Below are positions 57,507 to 64,000 of a stretch of DNA of 64,000 nucleotides, one piece after another. The notes below the pieces were generated by a model that had not been told where the DNA came from, made no database searches, and was given only the letters and a program-made list of their open reading frames with translations. The stretch's first letter is position 1, and every line of letters starts with the position of its first letter. Source of the stretch: Clostridiales bacterium (lineage in GTDB: Bacteria; Bacillota; Clostridia; Lachnospirales; Lachnospiraceae). Position numbers and translations under genes: made by a program. The DNA is taken from positions 1 through 64,000 of the forward strand of contig JAMPHY010000016.1 in the NCBI GenBank assembly GCA_023663185.1. The letters run 5' to 3'.

Positions 57507-57547
57507 AATATAGGCTGTGAATAGTATCAATATTCTAATATGATATG

Positions 57548-58777
57548 TCAGTTTACCTGCGTGCGCTTATAAGTATAATATAAAGCCGGTATAAGAATGA
57601 TAGTAAGTATCGTATATAATGTAATGATAACCGGCACTTCCCCGAATATCTTTCCGCCGATATTATATAGATTGAAATAGCCAAACGCAATATTAATATC
57701 TAACATTTGGTCGGGCAGCAGTCCGAGGATTTTGCTTATTACCGGGCTTTTTATATTTGAAGTAAACGACGGTATAAAAAGCAGTATAACTGGAACCATG
57801 ACGGCTAATACCGTCGATTTTGTTTTAGCGGATACAAACATGGTTAAAAATGAGAAAAATAAACAGCCTATATATCCGCCAAATAAAATAATAAAATATT
57901 TTTGGATATTAGTAATATTATAAAAACATTTCCATGTGTAAGCATTTACCTGAACAGGAAGGTTAAATCCGTCCGCACCCAGATATAAAAGTACGATTCC
58001 CGTATATAATAAGTAAGCTATAAAATATATTACGGTGACAATACAAAAGCCTGCTTTAACTTTAGCCGATACCGCTTTATTCCTGCCGTATATGCTTGAA
58101 AAAAAGAGCGCGTCCGATTTCCATGTAAACTCGTTTGAAAAAATTCCTGCTACGAGATAGCTCGCAATCAGCATGGTAAGCATGATAATAGTAGGCGTAT
58201 ATTCAAATAACTGCTGCCAGCCTACTATATAATCGTAATAAAAAGGAGTCTCTAAGGCAGTATATTGATTAATAAGGTATTCTTTCTCCGCTTCTGTATA
58301 CTTGTCTTTAATTTCATTACTATAAAGCCACTCTTTTAAAAGAAGAATCCTGTTTTCATAAAAGTAAGGTGCATCGTCTTCTGTTAAGGAATCTGCGCGA
58401 TAATAGTCATATTCTCGAAAACCTTTAGCATAAAAATAATTTAAAAGGTCTCTTATTCCGTTTATTCCTTGTCCCCAGCTATACGCAATATCTCGCTGTT
58501 TTACATTTTGTGATAATGCTTCCGGCGTATTCCGTATTCTTAAGTTTTCTGCAATTACGCTTCTTATTTTTTCTTCATCGAGTAAGCCTGCCCATTCTTT
58601 CTGTGCAGCCCTAAGTTTTGCTACTTCACTGATACCGCTTTGGGAATGACCGTTTTCATCTACATACTCCACGTCCATTGCAAAAAAGCATGTTATTCCC
58701 ATCACAAAAAGTAAAATTATAATCGCAATTTTACTGCTTTTCTTGGAAAAAACCTTCTTAATTTCATATTTCGTCAT
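57548..58777 (-). CDS. ABC transporter permease
   Basis: About 409 residues from the ATG at 58777 (GGTGAG 5 bases upstream). One TM segment near the N-terminus (about 17-36), a ~130-residue extracytoplasmic region, then five or more TM segments (about 185-405). This is the ABC-2 type used for export of peptides, lantibiotics or drugs. Its start overlaps the end of the ATPase gene by 14 bases. Substrate unknown. Confidence 0.85.
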   Translation of the reverse strand: MTKYEIKKVFSKKSSKIAIIILLFVMGITCFFAMDVEYVDENGHSQSGISEVAKLRAAQKEWAGLLDEEKIRSVIAENLRIRNTPEALSQNVKQRDIAYSWGQGINGIRDLLNYFYAKGFREYDYYRADSLTEDDAPYFYENRILLLKEWLYSNEIKDKYTEAEKEYLINQYTALETPFYYDYIVGWQQLFEYTPTIIMLTMLIASYLVAGIFSNEFTWKSDALFFSSIYGRNKAVSAKVKAGFCIVTVIYFIAYLLYTGIVLLYLGADGFNLPVQVNAYTWKCFYNITNIQKYFIILFGGYIGCLFFSFLTMFVSAKTKSTVLAVMVPVILLFIPSFTSNIKSPVISKILGLLPDQMLDINIAFGYFNLYNIGGKIFGEVPVIITLYTILTIILIPALYYTYKRTQVN

Positions 58778-59651
58778 TTGTCTCACCTGCTCTTTCTCCA
58801 AAATAATCTAAAAATAAATCTTCCAACGTGGCATTTTCCAAGATGGCATTTTCAGCCGGTCTTTCGGAAGATATAATGCGCAAACTTGCTCCGCCTGAGA
58901 TGGTCTTTACATTGGATATCTTATAATTTTTCATATATGAGTCGATTTCCTTCTTTGCTACGTCAAGACTCCATACTTTTTCCGGCATTGCCTTTATTAA
59001 TTCTTCTGAAGTTCCGGAAGCTTTAATTTCACCGCTTTCCATAAGAAGTATCTTGTTCGCAATATATTCCACGTCCGATACGATATGGGTGGAGAGCAGA
59101 ACCAGCCGTTCTTCTGAAAGCTCGCTGATAAGATTACGAAACCTAATCCGCTCGTTTGGATCAAGTCCGGAAGTCGGTTCATCAAGGATAAGTATCTGCG
59201 GATCTGCCAACATTGCCTGTGCTATTCCGACACGGCGTTTCATACCGCCCGACAGTTTTTTCATCTTCTTTTTTGTCGATTTTTCCATGCCGACCTGTTT
59301 TAAGAGAATATTTATGCGCTGCTTAGCGGCAACGGGGCGCAGTCCTTTGATAGACGACATATACATCAGGTAGTCATAAACCGTAAAGTCGGGATAATAC
59401 CCGAAGTCCTGCGGAAGATATCCGAGTATCTTACGGTATTCGCCGTCCATTTCAAAAATATCCCTGCCGTCCCATGTGATACTGCCGTTTGTCGGTTTTA
59501 AAAGCGTGCAGAGCATACGCATAAGCGTGGTTTTGCCTGCGCCGTTGACTCCCAAAAGACCGTATACGCCGGTTGACATGGTATAGGATATGTTGTTTAC
59601 GGCGGTTGTGTCTTTAAATTCTTTTGTTAGGGTGGAGATTTTTAGTTCCAT
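58764..59651 (-). CDS. ABC transporter ATP-binding protein
   Basis: 295 residues. Walker A GVNGAGKTT (about 34-42), signature LSGGMKRRVGIAQA, Walker B ILILDEPTSGLDP, and the H-loop STHIVSDVE. The C-terminal ~70 residues are an accessory domain of the BcrA type. It energises the permease encoded next. AAAGGAA precedes the ATG. Confidence 0.94.
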   Translation of the reverse strand: MELKISTLTKEFKDTTAVNNISYTMSTGVYGLLGVNGAGKTTLMRMLCTLLKPTNGSITWDGRDIFEMDGEYRKILGYLPQDFGYYPDFTVYDYLMYMSSIKGLRPVAAKQRINILLKQVGMEKSTKKKMKKLSGGMKRRVGIAQAMLADPQILILDEPTSGLDPNERIRFRNLISELSEERLVLLSTHIVSDVEYIANKILLMESGEIKASGTSEELIKAMPEKVWSLDVAKKEIDSYMKNYKISNVKTISGGASLRIISSERPAENAILENATLEDLFLDYFGERAGETNDEI

Positions 59652-59722
59652 GTTGATTGTATTCCTTTCTATTATTTATTATTACTTAGATAATTGCGAA
59701 ACAATATTTTCTAATAAGTCAC

Positions 59723-59891
59723 GTTGTACAATATATACAAAACAACGTAGGGCACGCTTTCGCTGCGTTGTCAGATAATTTACGAAGTAAATTTTCTGTT
59801 GTGGTAAGCGGTACATAAGGTGCTATAATACAGCACCTAAGTACCGACGGCGACAGAGCGCCCTGCTTATGTTTTGTATATATTGTACAAC
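59723..59891. repeat. Palindromic element family B, copy 2
   Basis: 169 bases. Perfect outer arms of 21 bases (GTTGTACAATATATACAAAA... and complement). Core CGGTACATAAGGTGCT ... AGCACCTAAGTACCG matches the reverse complement of B1 with one change. An extra small AATTTAC/GTAAATT hairpin and the module GGCACGCTTTCGCTGCGTTG are present. A tail GCTGTGAAATAATGA follows at 59896-59910. Confidence 0.92.
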
Positions 59892-59955
59892 TCATGCTGT
59901 GAAATAATGAATTTTGTAATTACCTAATTTACTGCTATTATTCACAACTTATAAA

Positions 59956-60090
59956 GGTATGAATTTATATGTTTTCGTGAGTGGTCCTTGGAAAACGCCG
60001 GTACTTAGCGAGGTATTTTCGAGCTTAGTACCGTTGCGATTTTCCACGGAGCGAGAGCGTACCACTCATGAAAACATATGAATTCATGCC
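59956..60090 (-). repeat. Palindromic element family A, copy 3 (inverted)
   Basis: 135 bases, reversed with respect to A1 and A2. Outer arms GGTATGAATTTATATGTTTT... and complement. The core CGGTACTTAG...CTTAGTACCG is intact. The conserved tail lies on the left in reverse, CTATTATTCACAA at 59935-59947, facing the B2 tail. Confidence 0.9.
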
Positions 60091-60128
60091 ATAATAACTA
60101 TGAATAATAATAACAGCTTTGGATATTG

Positions 60129-60875
60129 TTAATTTTGGCTATATTTAGTGCAGCTGTTTTGTTCCTTATATATACAATATATCAGGTATAACAGCGCGAT
60201 TGCCGTCATTGCGAGCCATACCGGAGTAGAAATTGCCCCATAAATTTTTTCTGTTAGTACAATCCGTGTCCAGATTACGCACCAGAAAGCGCATAAAAAG
60301 AGTGCGAATATCTCTGAGCCGATTCTTTGGTCGGATAAAACCCGGAAACATATGCAGCAGGTCACGAGATATGGGAGAAAGAAATAAATTATCATTTCTT
60401 CTATAAGCAGCCTGCCTAATAATAGCGTGGGTAAAGCAAACGAGCATAATAATAATAAATCCACCATTGCAAAGGCAAAAATCCTCGCAGAATACACTTG
60501 TCTTAAGGAATAATAAGATATACATTCTATTTCTAACGAGTTTGAAGTGCGGTTTTTCCAAAGTTCCGGCAGCAGCATAATTGAAAATAACGATGCGGCG
60601 ATACCCATACACTGTTGTATATAATAACTGCTTTCTGTAATCTGTAAGATAAGCCAAAGCGAAAACAGCGTAATCCCCTGCAATATCCACCAGCGTTTAT
60701 GGATATACCCGCATTGTTGATATAGAAATTCAGCGCGTGAAAGAAATCCTTCGGCTTCACTTTCAATAAATGCGCCCTTTGCCGCAGATATGGTTTCCTG
60801 TAATCCTTTTTCCCTATAAAAAATCTGATTATTTGCACCTAACTGCTTGCGTAGCGCGTAATTTGACATTTTCAT
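60129..60875 (-). CDS. Multi-pass membrane protein of unknown function, coupled to a sigma factor
   Basis: 248 residues. About 55 cytoplasm-like N-terminal residues, then six predicted TM segments (from about 64 to 238). I recognise no family. It overlaps the sigma-factor gene by 4 bases (ATGA type), so the pair is translationally coupled. It could be the anti-sigma or sensor partner, or a subunit of the ABC exporter downstream. Confidence 0.7.
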   Translation of the reverse strand: MKMSNYALRKQLGANNQIFYREKGLQETISAAKGAFIESEAEGFLSRAEFLYQQCGYIHKRWWILQGITLFSLWLILQITESSYYIQQCMGIAASLFSIMLLPELWKNRTSNSLEIECISYYSLRQVYSARIFAFAMVDLLLLCSFALPTLLLGRLLIEEMIIYFFLPYLVTCCICFRVLSDQRIGSEIFALFLCAFWCVIWTRIVLTEKIYGAISTPVWLAMTAIALLYLIYCIYKEQNSCTKYSQN

Positions 60876-61399
60876 AAATACTCCTTTCCGAAATATTGTG
60901 CTAACTGCTCCTTTGCCTTCCGTATCCTATATTTGACAAGCGGAATGCCAATTTCTAAAATCAGGGCGATATCTTTTTGCTTAAGCTCTTGAACAAAGAA
61001 CATAACTGCCACTTCCTTTAATTCCTTAGGAAGCATGTCCAAAGCTTCCGATATCACTATTTTATTGTCAATATCGCTTATATTCTTATCTGTGGTTTCC
61101 GGCAGTTCTCCCGGTAAAAACTCCTTTTTCTTACGGTAATAATCATTGCATACATTTGATGCGATTACATATAGATAATTTACTGCCTTGCCATAGTGCT
61201 TGTATTGTCTGAAAGTTCGGAAAAAACGTGTAAAAGTTTCCTGCGTCATGTCTTCTGCGTATCCGTAATCTTTTATATGTATCTGACAATATCTAAGTAT
61301 CGCAGGATAGTATTTTGTTATAAATTTGTCGAAGGCTTTTTCATCGCCCATACGCATTTTCTGCACAAGCAGGGAATCTTCGTCCACGGTTATACCCAT
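60872..61399 (-). CDS. RNA polymerase sigma factor, ECF-like sigma-70 family
   Basis: 175 residues. Region 2 DKFITKYYPAILRYCQIHIK...YAEDMTQETFTRFF (about 21-62) and region 4 PKELKEVAVMFFVQELKQKD with its HTH (about 125-170) fit the small ECF class; no region 3. AGGAGG lies upstream of the ATG. It heads the group sigma factor - membrane protein - ABC ATPase - permease, which it may control. Confidence 0.88.
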   Translation of the reverse strand: MGITVDEDSLLVQKMRMGDEKAFDKFITKYYPAILRYCQIHIKDYGYAEDMTQETFTRFFRTFRQYKHYGKAVNYLYVIASNVCNDYYRKKKEFLPGELPETTDKNISDIDNKIVISEALDMLPKELKEVAVMFFVQELKQKDIALILEIGIPLVKYRIRKAKEQLAQYFGKEYL

Positions 61400-61508
61400 C
61401 GTTTCCTCCTTTCATATATTAAAAAGCGCTTTCTATATACTATAACGTGATATGGAGATAAAAAGATAGTTTCTTTTGCTAAATAGCTCTGAGTCGATAG
61501 ATTCAACT

Positions 61509-61536
61509 TTGCAAAACCTGTTTTTCATAGTATAAT
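61509..61536 (+). promoter_or_regulatory. Promoter candidate of the large membrane protein gene
   Basis: -35 TTGCAA, 16-base spacer, -10 TATAAT (61531-61536), about 60 bases before the likely start. Confidence 0.55.
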
Positions 61537-61593
61537 AAAACAAGATTGACCGCTGGACACAAGGATAAATATGCTCATGAAAACAAAGGAATT

Positions 61594-63501
61594 ATGTTAT
61601 ATATGCAGACTATCATTCAAAAGTTAAATATAAAATCTATTGTATTTGCGGCATTTTCAATTCTTTGTTTCTTTTTGAGACTGGAGGTTATTTCCCAAAC
61701 GCCTGCGCTTAATCTGTTTTATGGCGTCGTCTATATTTTGGGAGTATTGCTTCTAGCAATATTATATCATTATATTGATAACATTTCAGCCGGACGCCAG
61801 AAATATAGCAAATTCTATACAGCCGCTCCTGCCGCGCTTTTTACATTTTTTATGATATTCGGATACTCATTTCTGCATGATGGCAGCTGGAATCTGGCAG
61901 TAAGTTCTGATATAGGTCAGCTTTGTAAAACAACTGCCATGTCAGTCGGTTACTTCTTTTTCTTTTATTATATGATTTCATGGCTATATATCCGTATAGA
62001 TTCTCCTGTAAAGTTATCTGTCAAAAATACAGTCAATATAAAATTTACACCTTTACGCTGGTATTTGGAAAAATTGCGCCAAAAACCATTTACAACGGCT
62101 TTTGTATCCTTATTTATTGTTTATCTTCCTTGTGCTATCGTTTCCTATCCCGCTTTTTTTGTGATGAATGATACAAGAGTTCAAATCGTTCAGGCATACA
62201 GCGAACTTGGCGTCGTCGCGCCGGAATATCTGGAAGGACATATGCTTTCGGATACCGTGTTTCTGAACACACATCACCCTCCTGTACATACGCTCCTTAT
62301 CCACTTATGCTTAGTTACAGGCAGTAGTCTTTTTCATTCCGTCAATGCAGGTATTTTTCTATATGCGGTTATACAATGTCTCTGTGTTTTGATATCTGTT
62401 TCCTATGCTGTAAAAATATTGGTGGAAAAACTCCGTGTACCGATATTCTACGCAGTTTTTATGCTGCTGTATTGCATTATTTCGCCACTCATACAAGGAT
62501 ATATGTTTGTGGTAACAAAGGACATTCTCTATGCTGTCTTTTTACTATATTTTCTGATTGCTTTGTATTTTCTGTATCTGGGAGAAAAAAGCAGAAAGCT
62601 TTATGCCGCATTGTTCCTGTCGGTTCTTGGCATGCTTTTGTTTCGTAATGACGCAAAATATTTATTCCTTCTGTCGTTTGTAATCATTGCGTTTTTTTAC
62701 AAAAAACTCAGGAAAACAGCGCTGTGTTTTGTAATCGCTGTTCTGTGTTTCAGTATCTTATACTCTGGAATCTTGTCTCTTTGCGGCGTTACGCGGGGCA
62801 GTATCAGGGAAATGTTTTCCGTTCCCTTTCAGCAAACGGCAAGGTATGTAAAATATCATGAAGAAGATATCACCGAAGAACAGAAACAGGCAATAAACAA
62901 TATACTGGATTATTCCTCAATTGCAATAAGATATAACGCAAACGTGTCCGACAGTGTAAAAAGTTCATATAAGGAAAATGCTTCGAAAGAAGATTTAATC
63001 CGATATTTCAAGGTATGGTTTGAAATGCTTGGAGAACATCCCGAAACTTATATACAGGCTACGATGAACAATTACTATTCTTATTTCTATCCCTTGGGAA
63101 ATAAGATTAACCATCTTTTCTTCGCAAATTCCATCTTTGCCATGGAGCATACAAATGAACATATTGTCCCGCTCGGAATGTGTTTTTATTATCCGGAATC
63201 TTTAGAGCCTTACAGAAACGCGTATGAACACATTGAAGACCTCTTGGTAACGTTTCCGCCAATCGCCATTTTGATGCTTCCGTCCGCGTATACATGGACA
63301 TTGATTTTGCTGTTTTTCTACGCTCTCCGAAAAAAAAGTAAGAACGCCGTCGCTTTCCTTATGCTCCCATGTATGATTGTATTGGTATGCTGTCTGTTGG
63401 GACCATGCAACGGACACTACGGAGGCAGATATTTGTATCCGATAATTTTGTCCATGCCGCTGATGCTGCCTATGACTATCCGCCTTACACATCAACATTG
63501 A
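61594..63501 (+). CDS. Large multi-pass membrane protein (DUF6020/glycosyltransferase-like)
   Basis: About 635 residues from the ATG at 61594 or 61603; AAAGGAA lies just upstream. A TTG at 61546 is less likely. About 12 TM segments. A large loop in the first third carries NDTRVQIVQAYSELGVVAPEYL and THHPPVHTLLIHL, which resemble the DUF6020 family and the first loop of GT-C glycosyltransferases (Asp followed by an acidic/aromatic region). A second soluble stretch is at about 425-540. Its likely role is lipid-linked sugar transfer to the envelope; this is inference. Confidence 0.7.
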   Translation: MLYMQTIIQKLNIKSIVFAAFSILCFFLRLEVISQTPALNLFYGVVYILGVLLLAILYHYIDNISAGRQKYSKFYTAAPAALFTFFMIFGYSFLHDGSWNLAVSSDIGQLCKTTAMSVGYFFFFYYMISWLYIRIDSPVKLSVKNTVNIKFTPLRWYLEKLRQKPFTTAFVSLFIVYLPCAIVSYPAFFVMNDTRVQIVQAYSELGVVAPEYLEGHMLSDTVFLNTHHPPVHTLLIHLCLVTGSSLFHSVNAGIFLYAVIQCLCVLISVSYAVKILVEKLRVPIFYAVFMLLYCIISPLIQGYMFVVTKDILYAVFLLYFLIALYFLYLGEKSRKLYAALFLSVLGMLLFRNDAKYLFLLSFVIIAFFYKKLRKTALCFVIAVLCFSILYSGILSLCGVTRGSIREMFSVPFQQTARYVKYHEEDITEEQKQAINNILDYSSIAIRYNANVSDSVKSSYKENASKEDLIRYFKVWFEMLGEHPETYIQATMNNYYSYFYPLGNKINHLFFANSIFAMEHTNEHIVPLGMCFYYPESLEPYRNAYEHIEDLLVTFPPIAILMLPSAYTWTLILLFFYALRKKSKNAVAFLMLPCMIVLVCCLLGPCNGHYGGRYLYPIILSMPLMLPMTIRLTHQH

Positions 63502-63532
63502 CATTTTTGCTTTCCAATGATAGTATTCTGCT

Positions 63533-64000
63533 ATGTTGAGAATTTTTGATGAAAAATACCGATACGACGGAAAAGACCTCGGAGCAAATTGCTCAGATGG
63601 GAAAACTACATTTAAGGTATGGAGTCCTTTTGCAAAGAAGATAGAGTTATGTCTTTATAAAGATAATGATTATGAGGTTTGGCAGACTAAGGAGCTTCAA
63701 CGGGAAAATAAGGGCGTATGGCGGCTTACATTTGATGAGAGCCTTCATGGGATATATTATGATTATCTGATAGAAATAGACGAAAAGAAGGTTCGCACTG
63801 CAGATCCATATGCAAAAGCATGCGGCTGCAATGGAAAAAGAAGTATGGTTGTAGATTTGGGTCTGACTAATCCCGAAGGATTTGAGACAGACGCCGCGCC
63901 GCCATTGCAGGAAGAACAGATTATATATGAGCTGCATATTAAAGATTTTTCTTATGACTCTGAAAGCGGTATCCCTAAGCAGTATCGTGGAAAATATAAG
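63533..64000 (+). CDS. Type I pullulanase, N-terminal part, cut by window edge
   Basis: 156 codons, open to the end of the window. MLRIFDEKYRYDGKDLGA leads into a CBM48-like domain (FKVWSPFAKKIELCLY), then AKACGCNGKRSMVVDL and IIYELHIKDFS, the last being a mark of GH13 pullulanases. It would cleave alpha-1,6 branches in glycogen or starch. No signal peptide, so probably intracellular. Identification is by these motifs alone; the catalytic part lies outside the window. Confidence 0.88.
   Translation, partial: MLRIFDEKYRYDGKDLGANCSDGKTTFKVWSPFAKKIELCLYKDNDYEVWQTKELQRENKGVWRLTFDESLHGIYYDYLIEIDEKKVRTADPYAKACGCNGKRSMVVDLGLTNPEGFETDAAPPLQEEQIIYELHIKDFSYDSESGIPKQYRGKYK

Larger units (their letters stand above)
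57247..57547. other. Gene-free stretch between convergent genes
   Basis: It holds a strong terminator (57288-57328) followed by palindromic element A2 (57360-57506) and its tail (57513-57526). Nothing else is seen. Confidence 0.7.
59652..60128. other. Gene-free stretch filled by two palindromic elements
   Basis: Copies B2 (59723-59891) and A3 (59956-60090) stand tail to tail between the ABC ATPase gene and the membrane protein gene upstream. The remainder is AT-rich. Any ABC promoter would lie in 59652-59722, but none is clear. Confidence 0.65.

Noticed and set aside
60166-60690. 174-codon frame inside the membrane protein gene on the same strand
   Set aside because: Out-of-frame shadow; the 248-residue frame has the coupled start with the sigma factor and coherent TM segments.

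Overview
The window is a chromosomal segment around the replication origin of a low-GC, Gram-positive, spore-forming-lineage bacterium, most likely a member of the Lachnospiraceae (Clostridia). The evidence is the oriC gene set rnpA-rpmH | dnaA-dnaN-S4-recF-gyrB-gyrA, the yidC-jag-mnmE-mnmG-rsmG-parA-parB-DUF4446-serS-DUF3881 order, and the sporulation cluster yabP-yabQ-divIC-spoIIE-tilS-hpt-ftsH. I do not assign a genus.

Layout. 1-6464: a minus-strand type I restriction-modification operon (hsdM, hsdS, a DUF1016/YhcG nuclease, and hsdR cut by the window edge). 6660-10199: a large RND exporter with an unusual coiled coil. 10584-17691: ftsH, hpt, tilS, a membrane-less spoIIE-type phosphatase, divIC, yabQ, yabP, an S4 protein and HU. 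17848-25835: a PEGA lipoprotein, a CotS-like kinase, CCA transferase, a small acidic protein, a GH3 glycosidase, tRNA-Pro, thioredoxin and trmB. 25919-29680: a 49-residue protein, a D,D-carboxypeptidase, a KapD-like exonuclease and an ORF6N/PLD protein beside tRNA-Arg. 30002-34495: DUF3881, serS, DUF4446, parB, parA. 34798-38939: an AT-rich accessory insertion between parA and rsmG, holding parS sites and several short or broken genes. 38957-46210: rsmG, mnmG, mnmE, jag, yidC, yidD, rnpA, rpmH. 46211-46680: the origin. 46681-55157: dnaA to gyrA on the plus strand. 55181-64000: CapA, an HD protein, an ABC exporter with a membrane protein and an ECF-type sigma factor, a large DUF6020-like membrane protein, and the start of a type I pullulanase.

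Genes on the two sides of the origin mostly point away from it. ParA/ParB act on the two near-perfect parS sites at 35685-35750, about 11 kb from oriC. The replication, segregation, tRNA-modification and membrane-insertion genes form the conserved core; the accessory segments lie between them.

The most unusual signal is a set of five long, nested palindromic intergenic elements in two related families (A: 34631, 57360, 59956; B: 39757, 59723). The families have different outer arms but share inner modules, and four of the five copies have a common non-palindromic tail, GCTGTGAATAAT-like. No transposase is present in the window. They look like a modular, mobile, non-autonomous or structured-RNA repeat family.
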